Assembly: GCF_001758785.1 (NCBI RefSeq) | Contig: NZ_LROM01000082.1 | Location: forward strand, 111,918 to 175,917 | Reading direction: 5' to 3' | Length of the DNA: 64,000 nt | DNA from: Duganella phyllosphaerae | GTDB taxonomy: Bacteria > Pseudomonadota > Gammaproteobacteria > Burkholderiales > Burkholderiaceae_D | Shown: one piece after another, positions 54,201 through 63,852 of the stretch | Layout: the number at the start of each line of letters is the position of its first letter | Position numbering within the stretch: the first letter of the stretch is position 1 | Program-made: the position numbers and the translations under genes | Notes under the pieces: generated by a model | What the model saw: only the letters and a program-made list of their open reading frames with translations | Told to the model about the DNA's origin: nothing | Database searches by the model: none

Positions 54201-54878
54201 TTACGCATGACCGGCCTCGGACGCGAGCATCAAAGGGTCGATACCCAGCAGGCGGATGGCCGCCGTGTAGCGTTGATCGATCGGCACGCCGAACAGGATC
54301 TCGGGATCGGCGCCGACCGTGAGCCAGCCATTGCGGCCGATCTCGTCCTCGAGCTGGCCCGGGCTCCAGCCCGAATAGCCTATCGACACCAGCATGCGCG
54401 GCGGACCGTCGCCGGACGCAACCGCTTCGAGCACGTCGATCGACGTGGTAAACGCCACTTCTTCGGTGACGGTGAGCGAGGACGAGTAGCGCTGGCCCGG
54501 CGTGTGCAGGACAAAACCGCGATCGTCCTGCACCGGGCCACCAAACATGACGGGCTGATCGACTGCGCTGTCCTGGTCACCTTCGAGGGTCAGGTCGATA
54601 CGCTCGAACAACACCTGCATGGTCATGTCGGTAGGCTTGTTGATCACCACGCCCAGCACGCCGTTCTCATTGTGTTCGCACACATACACGACGGTGCCGC
54701 CGAATACCGGGTCTTGCATGGAAGGCATGGCGATCAGGAAATGATTGGCCAGGTTCAGTTGCGGGACCGGGCTGTCACCTTCGGTGGCGGCTGGACCTGT
54801 GGCACCTGCGGGGGCCAATGGATCTTCCTGTAACAAGCCGGGAACAGGAAGCGTTTTGCCGATTTTGCTCTTCTTCAT
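54201..54878 (-). CDS. yqgE: YqgE/AlgH family protein
   Basis: A 225-residue protein of the UPF0301/AlgH family. Core signatures NHFLIAMPSMQDPVFGGTVVYVCEHNENGVLGVVINKP near 50-88 and GGPVQDDRGFVLH near 118, plus SIGYSGWSPGQLEDEI near 170. The first 45 residues are a low-complexity extension. ATG 54878 has AGAGAG at good spacing; ATGs at 54884 and 54938 are possible. The function is unclear (alginate regulation in Pseudomonas). First of a six-gene leftward run. Confidence 0.88.
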   Translation of the reverse strand: MKKSKIGKTLPVPGLLQEDPLAPAGATGPAATEGDSPVPQLNLANHFLIAMPSMQDPVFGGTVVYVCEHNENGVLGVVINKPTDMTMQVLFERIDLTLEGDQDSAVDQPVMFGGPVQDDRGFVLHTPGQRYSSSLTVTEEVAFTTSIDVLEAVASGDGPPRMLVSIGYSGWSPGQLEDEIGRNGWLTVGADPEILFGVPIDQRYTAAIRLLGIDPLMLASEAGHA

Positions 54879-55022
54879 ACGCATTGCTCTCTGTGTGCGG
54901 GGCCGCTCGGGGCGGTCGGTGCTAGTATTCGCCTGCAAGAAACCAGCAAATCACCGCGTAGTTTACACTGAAATCACGGCGCACCCACGATTGCGTTGCC
55001 CCACAAGATAGACACAGACTAA

Positions 55023-56471
55023 ATGAAACACGATTCCACCCTGGTATGGCTGCGCCGCGATCTGCGGGTTTTCGATCACGTTGCCTTGCACCAGGCGCTG
55101 CAGGACAGCGACAAAGTCTACTGCGTTTTCATTTACGACAGCACCATCCTGGACGCCCTGCCGCGCCAGGACCGGCGCGTGGACTTTATCCACGCCAGCG
55201 TGGCCGAAGTGGATGCGGAGCTGCGCCAGCTCGGTGGCTGCCTGCTGGCGCGCCACGGCGACCCGCTCAAGGAGATTCCGGCGCTGGCCGCCGAGTTGAA
55301 CGTCGCTGCGGTCTATTGCAACCACGACTATGAACCGCAGGCAATCGCCCGCGACGCCGCCGTCCATCAAGCATTGCAAGCCGATGGCCGCGCGCTGACC
55401 GGTTTCAAGGACCAGGTGGTGTTCGAAAAGAGCGAAGTGCTGTCGCAAACGGGTGGCGTGTTTTCCGTCTTCACTCCGTACAAGAACGCCTGGCTCAAAA
55501 AGCTCGAGGCCGATCCGAGCGTGATCGCGCCGTACCACATCGAGCCGCACGCGGCGCGCCTGGCGCCGCCGCCCTTCCCGTCCTCCACGCTGCCCACCTT
55601 GCAGCAGCTTGGCTTCGAGCCGAGCAACCTGGCCGAACTGAAAATCCCCACCGGCATGTCGGGCGCCGCACAATTGTTCGATGATTTTTTACCGCGCATC
55701 GCCCACTACAAGACCGCGCGCGACTTCCCGGCCGTCAAAGGCCCGTCTTACCTGTCGCTGCATTTCCGTTTTGGCACCCTGTCGGTGCGCCACCTGGTGC
55801 GCACCGTGGTGGACCTGATGGCGCGCGGCGGCGGCGGCGACGGCGCGCCGGTGTGGCTGGCGGAACTGATCTGGCGCGAGTTCTACGCCATGATTTTGTT
55901 CCACAATCCGCACGTGGTGGGTAGCGCGTTCAAGCCCGCCTATGACGCCATCGCATGGGAGACCGGGCCGGAAGCCGATGAGCTGTTTATCGCCTGGTGC
56001 GAGGCGCGCACCGGCTATCCGCTGGTCGATGCGGCCATGCTGCAACTGAACCAGACCGGCTATATGCACAACCGCCTGCGCATGGTGACCGCCTGTTTTT
56101 TGATCAAGGATCTCGGCATCGACTGGCGCCGGGGCGAAGCCTATTTTGCGCTGCACCTGAACGACTTCGACCTGGCGTCGAACAACGGCGGCTGGCAGTG
56201 GGCCTCATCGTCGGGGTGCGACGCGCAACCGTACTTTCGCATCTTCAACCCGATCACGCAGTCGGAAAAATTCGACGGCGCCGGCAAATTCATACGCCGC
56301 TACCTGCCGCAGCTGAAACACCTGGGCGACAAGGAAATCCACGCGCCGTGGCTGCACACGCGCATGGAGCCGCTGGCGTACCCCGGCCCGATCGTCATGC
56401 ACGACGAGGCGCGCAAGCGTACGCTCGAGCGCTACGAGGTCGTCAAAAAGGTCAAGCCTCCTGAGGATTGA
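55023..56471 (+). CDS. phrB: Deoxyribodipyrimidine photolyase (class I CPD type)
   Basis: A 482-residue photolyase that repairs UV cyclobutane pyrimidine dimers in light. N-terminal Rossmann antenna domain (TLVWLRRDLRVFDHVAL near residue 5), FAD-binding C-terminal part with WLAELIWREFYAMIL, WCEARTGYPLVDAAMLQLNQTGYMHNRLRM, and NNGGWQWASSSGCDAQPYFRIFNP near 390-413. The second cofactor (MTHF or other) is unknown. It is convergent with the PilL-like kinase gene and overlaps its end by 20 bases. Confidence 0.95.
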   Translation: MKHDSTLVWLRRDLRVFDHVALHQALQDSDKVYCVFIYDSTILDALPRQDRRVDFIHASVAEVDAELRQLGGCLLARHGDPLKEIPALAAELNVAAVYCNHDYEPQAIARDAAVHQALQADGRALTGFKDQVVFEKSEVLSQTGGVFSVFTPYKNAWLKKLEADPSVIAPYHIEPHAARLAPPPFPSSTLPTLQQLGFEPSNLAELKIPTGMSGAAQLFDDFLPRIAHYKTARDFPAVKGPSYLSLHFRFGTLSVRHLVRTVVDLMARGGGGDGAPVWLAELIWREFYAMILFHNPHVVGSAFKPAYDAIAWETGPEADELFIAWCEARTGYPLVDAAMLQLNQTGYMHNRLRMVTACFLIKDLGIDWRRGEAYFALHLNDFDLASNNGGWQWASSSGCDAQPYFRIFNPITQSEKFDGAGKFIRRYLPQLKHLGDKEIHAPWLHTRMEPLAYPGPIVMHDEARKRTLERYEVVKKVKPPED

Positions 56472-59400
56472 GCAGTTCCTGCATCGTCGCCAGCAGTTCC
56501 GGCTCGGGGAACGGCTTGCCGAAGAAGGCATTCACGCCCAGGTCCAGCGCGTAGTTGCGGTGCTTGTCGGCGCTGCGCGACGTGATCATGATGATCGGGA
56601 TGGCCGCCGTGCTGTCGTCGCCGCGCACCTGGCGCGTGAGGTCGAAGCCGTCCATGCGCGGCATTTCGATATCGACCAGCAGCATGTCGGGCTTTTGCTC
56701 GCGCAGCTGTTCGAGCGCATCGACGCCGTCCTTGGCCAGCAGCACGCGGTAGCCTTCGCGCTCGAGCAGGCGCCCGGTTACGCGGCGCACCGTCATCGAA
56801 TCATCGACCACCATCACCGTCGCTGCGTGTGCGCCCGCCACCGCACCGGTACCGGGGGCGGCGCCACCTTGAGCCGCCTGGGCATACTGCTCGCGCGCCT
56901 CCGGGTGTTGCGCCAGGTGCTGCACCAGCGCCACCGGGTTAAGGATCAACACGATATCGCCCGATCCCAGCACGGTGGCGCCGGCGATGCCGGCCATGCG
57001 CGCGAGCTGCGGACCGATATTCTTGACCACCACTTCGCGGTTGCCCAGTACCTGGTCCACCTGCAATGCCAGCCGCTCGGTGCCGTTCTTGAGCATCATC
57101 ACCGGCGCCGACTGTTTCACCTGCGGCTGCGCGGCCACATCGCCCAGCAGCGCGGGCAGGTAGTGCAGCGCGGCCTGGCGGCCCTGTAGCGTCACGTGAC
57201 CCGACCGGTGGGCGGCGGCCAGTGCCTCCTCCTTCATCTGCTGCACCTGCTCGACCAGGATGGCCGGCAAGGCGTAGCTGCGGCCACCGGCGGCCACCAG
57301 CACAACCTGGGTAACAGCGAGCGTGAGCGGCAGGCGGATCACGAAACGCGTGCCCTTGCCCGGCGTCGATTCCAGGTCCACCCGGCCGCCCAGTGCCTGC
57401 GCCTCGGACTGCACGATGTCCATGCCCACGCCCCGGCCAGACAATTCGGTCAGCGCTTCGGCGGTGGTAAAGCCGGGTTCGAAAATCAGGTCGGCCACCT
57501 GGGCTTCGGTGACATCTTCGCCGTCTTCCAGCAAGCCGCTGGCCACGCCCTTGGCGCGGATGCGCGCCAGGTCGAGGCCCGCGCCATCGTCGGAGAATTC
57601 GATCACGACCTCGTTGCCCTGCTGCGTCACTTCCATCAGTAGCTCGCCGGTTTCGCTCTTGCCTGCGGCGGTGCGCGCGGCGCGCGGTTCCACGCCGTGG
57701 GCGATCGCATTGCGCAGCAGGTGTTCGAACGGCGCGACCATGCGCTCCAAAACGCCGCGGTCGATTTCCACGCTGCCGCCGCGCAGGTCGAGGTTGACGC
57801 GCTTGTCCACTTCCTTGGCGCTCTGGCGCGCCACCCGGAACAGCCGTTCGGCAATGCTGGAAAACGGCACCATGCGCACCCGCATCAGGTCGCGCTGGAG
57901 GTCGCGCGTCACGCGCGCCTGCAGCACCAGGTCGTCGCCGGCGTGATGGACGCTGTGCGACAGGTGCTCGTGCAGGCTGGCTGCATCGTTGACGCTTTCG
58001 GCCATCATGCGCGTGAGTTCCTGCAAACGGGTAAAGCGGTCGAATTCGAGCGGATCGAAATCGCGCTCGTTGATGTCGGCCATGCGCGACATGCTCGAGG
58101 CGATCTGCGACTCGGCCTGCATCTCGATTTCGCGCAGTTGCCGGCGCAAACGGGACAGGTTGTCGGACACGTCGCCCAGCGTGGCGCGCATGGCGCCCAC
58201 TTCGTTTTCCAGCCGCGAGCGGGCAATCGACACTTCGCCAGCCTGGTTCACCAGGCGGTCGAGGATGTCGGCGCGCACCCGTACCAGCGGCGATTTACTG
58301 GCCGGCTGGTCGTCGGTGCACGGTGGCGCCGACAGTTCGGCACAGGGCGCCGCAGCCGGGTCGCCCACTTCAGCGGCAGCAGCCATGCCACCCTGCTGCA
58401 ACTGCTCGAACAGCAGCAGCGCATGGTCGTAATGGGCCAGCAGTTCGTCGAACGCCTGCGCCGTGGCAGAACTGGCGTGCACCATGTTTTCGATATGGGT
58501 TTCGATCTCGTGCACGTGCTGGCCCAGGCGCATGGCACCGGCCATGCGCGCGCTGCCCTTGACCGTGTGCAGCAGGCGCAGCAAGCCTTGCGCGTGACTG
58601 GTGTCGAGCGGCGCCCCCTGCCAGGCGCGCAGGGATTCACCCACTTGCGGCAGCAGGTCGGCGCCCTCCTCCAGGAACACGGCCAGCAGTTCCGCGTCCA
58701 GTTCATCGTTGAAGATGGCCGGCGGCGCATCGTGCTGCGGCGGCGCGGCCAGCGGCAGTTCGGTGATGCCGGTGTCGGCGGCGTTGAATGTCGCTGGCTC
58801 TGGATACAGTTCCGGTCCCGGTTCCGGTTCCGGTCCCGGCTCCGGTTCCGGTTCCGGTCCCGGTGCCACTTCGGACTCCTGGCCTGCGTCCATGGCAGGC
58901 GTGGGCACCGGTTCCGGGGCGGTTTCGGCGGCCGGCGCGGCGATGTGCAGCGGCGGCTCGGCAAAGGTTTCGTCGAAGGCAGTGTTGAACAGGTCATCGA
59001 TGTCGTCGTCGACGCGCGGCTCGACGTGGCGCCAGCCGCGCTTCGGCGCCGGGGCCGGAACTTCCGAAGCCGGCACGGTGCCGCTGAGCTGTTCGTACAC
59101 CTGGCGGAACATGGCGTCCAGCGGCGACTCGTCCTGTGCTGGCGCGGCGCTGCCGGCCTGCTCATTTGCCTGCTCGTCCGCCACCAGCTGGTCGAGCTGC
59201 GCTTCCAGCGCCGGGTTGGCGGCTGGCGCGGCCGCGTGCAACTGCGCGCGCAGCGCCGCCAGTGCGGCGATCAGTTCCGGCTGGGCGGACGGCATGGCGC
59301 CGCCGCCCACGGTATCGACCATTTGCCGCAGGCGCTGCGCCGTGAAGTCGAACAGGTCGTGCTGCGCCTGGTCGAGGAACGACGCGGGCGCTTGCAGCGC

Positions 59401-61578
59401 TTCCAGGGTATTTTCCAGCGCCAGCGCCAGTGCGCGCAGCACGGGTACGCCCACGGTGCCGGCAATGCCGGCCAGCGTGTGCGCCGCCCGCAGCGACTGC
59501 GGCTCGGCCGCGCGCTGCGGGACGTGGCGCCAGGCGCCGAAGTCGTGCGCCAGCTGGTCCACCAGCTGGCTCGCTTCCGCCACGAAAATGGCGAGCAGCG
59601 GACCCGGTGCGGTCAACTCACCGGCAGCCGTTGCTTCGGTGGCGTGCGGGTCAGCGGCAATGTCAGCGGCATCAGTGGCATCAGCGACATCAGCCACATC
59701 AGCGACAGCAGCGGCGTCGGCAATCCGGGGCGATTCAGTGGCGTCTGGTATCGCCGGCAGGCCACCCTGCACGCGCGCAGCGTCTGCAGCCAGGGCCTGG
59801 GCGCGGTGGCTCAACGGTACTTCTGCGCCGTCACTTGCCAGCAACGCGGTCCAGGCGCGCAGTTCGCGGGCCGCGCGTTCGAGCAGCGCCGCCAGCGCTT
59901 CGTCCACCGGCCGCTCTTCGGCCAGCCAGGTATTCATCACCCGCTCGACCGCTTGCGCGCCGTCGGCAAAATCGTCCAGCGCCACGGTGCGGGCGCTGCC
60001 CTTGAGGGTATTGAAGGCGCGGCGCAGCACGATCAGGCGCTGTTCGTTCGCGGCGGCGCCCAGCGTGGCATCGACAAAGTCGAGCGACTCGCGCGCCTCG
60101 GACAGGAACAATGCCAGCAGTTGCGGCGTGTTGGCGGCAGTCTCCACGACCGGCACAGCGTCCTGCGGCGGCGCGGCGGGCGGCGGCGCCGGTACCGCGT
60201 CGTCGAGCACGGGGATCGATTCCGCGCCCGCCATCTTGGCAAACGGCACCGCGCGGAAGCTGCCCTGCTGCGCGTCGAAGGCGAAGCGCTCGCGCGCGCC
60301 GGCCGCGTTATGGGCCAGCAGTTCGGCAAAAAAGCCCAGCGCGCTGACATTTTGCACCACGTCGTCGAGGGTTTTGAGTTCCTGCGCCGGCTCGGCGCCG
60401 TCCTGCCCCAGCGCGTCCATCTGCGCGCGTACCTGCTGCGCGCCCTGCGCGGCGGCCGGCTGGTCCAGTTCAGCCAGCGTCGCGTGCAGCACATCGAGCA
60501 CCGGCGCCATGCTGGCCAGCGCCGCGCGCTGCCGGGCATCGGCATGGAAGCGGTCGAGCGCGTGTTCGACCGCGCGCAGCGCTGCCTTGATCTCGGCGGT
60601 GGTGTGCTCCGGCGCGGCGTTCTGCCAGCTACGCGCCTGCGCGGGCGCCAGCGCATCGCGCTGGCCGTAGCGGCGGCTGTCGTAATCGGGCGGCGCCAGG
60701 CCGTCCAGCGCAAAGGCCGCGAACAGCGCGCGCGCCGTGGCCGAGCTGCTGGCCGGACCGGCCACGGCGATGAAGAACAAGGCGTCGCGCAGCATGGCGT
60801 CCGGTTGCGCGGCAGTGCCCTGGGACAGGCGCCGCAGCTGCAGGTTGATCATGCCGAACAGCTGCTTGACCTGCACGCTGCCGGCGATGTCGCCGCCGGC
60901 CACCAGTTCGGCAAAGGCCTGCAGCGCCAGCCAGAACGCGCGCGGCCCGGCCTCCTGCTGGGCGCCGGCCACCGCCGCCACGGCCTCGGTCAGGGCGGCG
61001 GCGTGTTCGCGCTGCTGCGCCGGCTCCGGGCTTTTCAGGTACGGCAGCAGCGCGCGCTCGAAGCGCTGGCGGCAGGCGGCGTAGTCCTGCTCCGCTGCGG
61101 GTACCGGGTCGGCTGGCGGCAGCGTCACCGCGCGCGCCAGGTCGGGGAAAAACAGGTCGGCCGGGTGGATCCGTTCCGCCCCGACGATTTCCTGCACCGC
61201 GCGGTAGTACGGGTACAGCCTGGCCGGTTGAGACGGTGCGCCGCCGAGCAGCTCTTCCAGGTACTCGACCAGCGCCTGGTACAGCTGCGTGACCGCTGCC
61301 ACGTGGTCGGGGCTGCACTTGACGGCGCCCGACTTGAAACGCTCGAGCGCGGTCTCGGCCAGCGCCGTGACCTGGCCCACGCCTTCCACGTCGACCATCT
61401 GCAACGCGCCATGGGCCTGGTGCAAATGGGTTTTGGCCAGTTGCAGCTGGGTGGCCTGGTCTTCCGGGGCGCGGCCGCCGGCTTCGTGCAGGGCGGTGCG
61501 CGAACGGGCCAGCGCTTCGCGGATTTCTTCCATTACCCACGACAGCGGGCCAGTGTTTGCGATAAAAGTATCAGTCAT
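56452..61578 (-). CDS. pilL: Hybrid chemosensory histidine kinase PilL/ChpA (CheA-type)
   Basis: A 1708-residue protein with several Hpt-like domains (N-terminal; about 523 with FNTLKGSA, His replaced by Asn; about 700 with AAHTLAGIAG; about 1003 with LLHTVKGSAR), a CheA dimerisation region near 1145, HATPase domain with N-box LLRNAIAHG near 1288 and GRGVGMDIV near 1384, a CheW domain at about 1400-1550, and a receiver domain at about 1586-1705 with the phospho-Asp near 1635. Low-complexity Pro/Glu/Ala linkers separate them. It controls type IV pilus twitching and related behaviour. It follows pilJ by 30 bp. Confidence 0.93.
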   Translation of the reverse strand: MTDTFIANTGPLSWVMEEIREALARSRTALHEAGGRAPEDQATQLQLAKTHLHQAHGALQMVDVEGVGQVTALAETALERFKSGAVKCSPDHVAAVTQLYQALVEYLEELLGGAPSQPARLYPYYRAVQEIVGAERIHPADLFFPDLARAVTLPPADPVPAAEQDYAACRQRFERALLPYLKSPEPAQQREHAAALTEAVAAVAGAQQEAGPRAFWLALQAFAELVAGGDIAGSVQVKQLFGMINLQLRRLSQGTAAQPDAMLRDALFFIAVAGPASSSATARALFAAFALDGLAPPDYDSRRYGQRDALAPAQARSWQNAAPEHTTAEIKAALRAVEHALDRFHADARQRAALASMAPVLDVLHATLAELDQPAAAQGAQQVRAQMDALGQDGAEPAQELKTLDDVVQNVSALGFFAELLAHNAAGARERFAFDAQQGSFRAVPFAKMAGAESIPVLDDAVPAPPPAAPPQDAVPVVETAANTPQLLALFLSEARESLDFVDATLGAAANEQRLIVLRRAFNTLKGSARTVALDDFADGAQAVERVMNTWLAEERPVDEALAALLERAARELRAWTALLASDGAEVPLSHRAQALAADAARVQGGLPAIPDATESPRIADAAAVADVADVADATDAADIAADPHATEATAAGELTAPGPLLAIFVAEASQLVDQLAHDFGAWRHVPQRAAEPQSLRAAHTLAGIAGTVGVPVLRALALALENTLEALQAPASFLDQAQHDLFDFTAQRLRQMVDTVGGGAMPSAQPELIAALAALRAQLHAAAPAANPALEAQLDQLVADEQANEQAGSAAPAQDESPLDAMFRQVYEQLSGTVPASEVPAPAPKRGWRHVEPRVDDDIDDLFNTAFDETFAEPPLHIAAPAAETAPEPVPTPAMDAGQESEVAPGPEPEPEPGPEPEPGPELYPEPATFNAADTGITELPLAAPPQHDAPPAIFNDELDAELLAVFLEEGADLLPQVGESLRAWQGAPLDTSHAQGLLRLLHTVKGSARMAGAMRLGQHVHEIETHIENMVHASSATAQAFDELLAHYDHALLLFEQLQQGGMAAAAEVGDPAAAPCAELSAPPCTDDQPASKSPLVRVRADILDRLVNQAGEVSIARSRLENEVGAMRATLGDVSDNLSRLRRQLREIEMQAESQIASSMSRMADINERDFDPLEFDRFTRLQELTRMMAESVNDAASLHEHLSHSVHHAGDDLVLQARVTRDLQRDLMRVRMVPFSSIAERLFRVARQSAKEVDKRVNLDLRGGSVEIDRGVLERMVAPFEHLLRNAIAHGVEPRAARTAAGKSETGELLMEVTQQGNEVVIEFSDDGAGLDLARIRAKGVASGLLEDGEDVTEAQVADLIFEPGFTTAEALTELSGRGVGMDIVQSEAQALGGRVDLESTPGKGTRFVIRLPLTLAVTQVVLVAAGGRSYALPAILVEQVQQMKEEALAAAHRSGHVTLQGRQAALHYLPALLGDVAAQPQVKQSAPVMMLKNGTERLALQVDQVLGNREVVVKNIGPQLARMAGIAGATVLGSGDIVLILNPVALVQHLAQHPEAREQYAQAAQGGAAPGTGAVAGAHAATVMVVDDSMTVRRVTGRLLEREGYRVLLAKDGVDALEQLREQKPDMLLVDIEMPRMDGFDLTRQVRGDDSTAAIPIIMITSRSADKHRNYALDLGVNAFFGKPFPEPELLATMQELLNPQEA
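58810..58865. repeat. Hexanucleotide repeat in the pilL linker
   Basis: Alternating TTCCGG/TCCCGG-type hexamers (about nine units) encode the Pro-Glu/Gly-Pro stretch near residues 905-922 in the linker between Hpt domains. It is coding, in frame and probably disordered; length variation is tolerable. Confidence 0.75.
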
Positions 61579-61608
61579 GCGGGTACCGGCCTTTCAATGT
61601 TGTGCCGC

Positions 61609-63837
61609 TCAGGAGGCGATGCGAAACCGCGCCACCGAGTTTTTCAGTTCCTGCGCCAGCACCGACAGTTTATGGATCGACTGCGCCGTGTGCTGGGTGC
61701 CGTCCTGGGTCTGTTCGGTCACCGTCAGGATCAGCTGGATGTTGCGCGCCACGCCGCTGGCCGACGTGGCCTGTTCGCCGGTGGCCTGGGCGATGCCGGA
61801 AATCAGTTCCGCCAGGCGGTGCGACACCTGCGAAATATCGTTCAATGCCGCGCCGGCGGCGTCGGACAGGCGCGTGCCCTCCACCACACCGCGCGTGGAT
61901 TTTTCCATGGCCGCCACCGCGTCGTGGGTGTCGGTCTGGATGGTGCGCACCAGCGCGCCGATCTGCTTGGCGGCGCCGGCCGAGCGCTCGGCCAGCCGCT
62001 GCACTTCCTCGGCCACCACGGTGAAGCCGCGCCCTGCCTCGCCGGCCGATGCGGCCTGGATGGCGGCGTTGAGCGCCAGCACGTTGGTCTGCTCGGTGAT
62101 GTCGGAAATGAGCTCGGTAATCTCGCCGATTTCCTGCGACGACTCGCCCAGGCGCTTGATGCGCTTGGAGGTATCCTGGATCTGGTCGCGGATCTCGTGC
62201 ATGCCGAAGATGGCGTTGGCCACGGCGGTGGAGCCCAGATTGGCCGCCGCCACCGACTGCCGCGCCACGTCGGCCGATTCGCTGGCCGAGCGCGAGACGT
62301 CGGTGATCTGGTCGGCCATGCGCACCACGGTGCTGCTCACGCCCTGGATTTCACGCGACTGCTGCTGCGATGCGCGCAGCAAATCGTTGGAAATGCTGTG
62401 CGCGTGCAGCGAAGCGCGCGTGACCTGTTCGGCGGTGGCCGTCACGCGGCCCACCAGCACCCGCAACTCTTCCACCGTGTAGTTGACAGTGTCGGCAATC
62501 GCCCCGGTGACGTTTTCCGACACCGTGGCGCGCACGGTCAGGTCGCCGTCGGCCACTTTTTGCAGCTCGTTCATCAGGCGCAGGATGGCGGCCTGGTTCT
62601 GGGCGTTGGTTTCCCTGGCCGCTTCCTCCTTGCGCTGCGACTCCATGCGCATGGCATCGGCCTCGCGGCGGCGGCGGTCGGCGCCGCGCGTGCGGTTGTT
62701 GGAATCGATCAGCAGCACGCGGCCAATCGCCACCGCCATCACCAGCGTGAACATGCCGCAGCCCACCATCAGCCAAAAGGTCAGGCCCAGCGAATCCTGC
62801 TCGGCGCGGTAAGCCTGCTGCAAGGTGTACAGGCGCTGGCGCAGCGCCTCGTTTTCGTTGAAGATCAGGCGCTCGGCGTTTTTGGCGGCGCTGAATTTAT
62901 CGAGCTTGTCGAGGATGGCGGCCACCAGCTTCTGGTAATCCTCGAACTGCGCCTTGAGGGCAACGATTTTCTCGCGCAGCTCCGGCTCGCGCACGGCGCT
63001 CAGGCCCTGCGCGGCGCTGCCGCTCAAAAAGCCGTCCAGCGTGGTGCGGAACACGGTGGTGTCGCGCCCCAGCTGGAACGCGGTTTCGGAACTGATGCCG
63101 CCGGCGGTGAGAAATTCGCTGGCGCTGCGGCTCATGCGCTGGGTGAGCATGGTGAGCTTGCCCAGCGCGGCCACCTCGCGCGCGGCGCCGCCGCCGGCCA
63201 CGCGCAATGCGCCGATCTCCTCGGTGCGGGCCAGCAGGTCGGGCGACATGGCATTGAGCTTGTGCAGGGTCTGGTCGACGCCGCTCAAATCGGTCTTGAG
63301 GGTAAGGATGGTGGCGGCGGCCAGGTCGGTGGCGCTCCACTGCTTGCGCACCGAGTCCACGGTGGCGGCCAGGTCGGCGCCCGGCGCGTGCAGCTGACGG
63401 CCCTGCACCTTGCCGCCCTGGGTGAGCAGCTTGATGTCGTTATTGAGTTCGCGCCGGCTTTCCTCGAGCTGGCGAAACGCTTCGTCGCTGCCCTGCACAG
63501 CGTTGGGCGCGGCCTTGCCGATGCGCTGCGAGTGCATCAGCGCGTCGCTGGCGACCTGGGTTTGCGCCGACCGGTTGGCGCTGTGGATGGTGTTGAGGGC
63601 AACGCAGGCGGCCGACACGCTCAGGCTGATGCCGAGCGCGGTGGACAGGATGCTCAACTGGCGCTGGGTGGGCAGGCGGCCGATCAGCGGCAGCCGCCGC
63701 ATGCCGGGCTTGGCCTCGTGCTGGGCCTCGTGCATTCCGGCGGCAGAACCGAGGCGGTCGAGCGCATGACGCAGGCGCACCGGCCCGCCCTGGCTCACGC
63801 GGGCGGCAGCGATGTGATCGAACGTCTCCTGGTCCAA
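61609..63837 (-). CDS. pilJ: Methyl-accepting chemotaxis receptor PilJ
   Basis: A 742-residue receptor with TM1 (about residues 60-85), a periplasmic PilJ-type helical region to about 350, TM2 (FWLMVGCGMFTLVMAVAIG) then a HAMP-like region, and the MCP signalling tip near residue 600 (TEQTNVLALNAAIQAASAGEAGRGFTVVAEEVQRLAERSA). It feeds signals to PilL. TTG at 63837 is the start, backed by AAGGA 7-8 bp upstream; it sits 15 bp after the pilI stop. The protein has a cytoplasmic N-terminal extension before TM1. Confidence 0.93.
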   Translation of the reverse strand: MDQETFDHIAAARVSQGGPVRLRHALDRLGSAAGMHEAQHEAKPGMRRLPLIGRLPTQRQLSILSTALGISLSVSAACVALNTIHSANRSAQTQVASDALMHSQRIGKAAPNAVQGSDEAFRQLEESRRELNNDIKLLTQGGKVQGRQLHAPGADLAATVDSVRKQWSATDLAAATILTLKTDLSGVDQTLHKLNAMSPDLLARTEEIGALRVAGGGAAREVAALGKLTMLTQRMSRSASEFLTAGGISSETAFQLGRDTTVFRTTLDGFLSGSAAQGLSAVREPELREKIVALKAQFEDYQKLVAAILDKLDKFSAAKNAERLIFNENEALRQRLYTLQQAYRAEQDSLGLTFWLMVGCGMFTLVMAVAIGRVLLIDSNNRTRGADRRRREADAMRMESQRKEEAARETNAQNQAAILRLMNELQKVADGDLTVRATVSENVTGAIADTVNYTVEELRVLVGRVTATAEQVTRASLHAHSISNDLLRASQQQSREIQGVSSTVVRMADQITDVSRSASESADVARQSVAAANLGSTAVANAIFGMHEIRDQIQDTSKRIKRLGESSQEIGEITELISDITEQTNVLALNAAIQAASAGEAGRGFTVVAEEVQRLAERSAGAAKQIGALVRTIQTDTHDAVAAMEKSTRGVVEGTRLSDAAGAALNDISQVSHRLAELISGIAQATGEQATSASGVARNIQLILTVTEQTQDGTQHTAQSIHKLSVLAQELKNSVARFRIAS

Positions 63838-63852
63838 AACCCGTTCCTTCCC

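Noticed and set aside
58810..58865. Repeated hexamers considered as a CRISPR-like or regulatory array
   Set aside because: Units are contiguous without spacers and encode Pro/Glu/Gly in frame within pilL, so it is a coding microsatellite.
58601..60670. 689-residue plus-strand frame opposite pilL
   Set aside because: Ser/Ala/Arg-rich shadow frame of the pilL linkers, without domains or a ribosome binding site.
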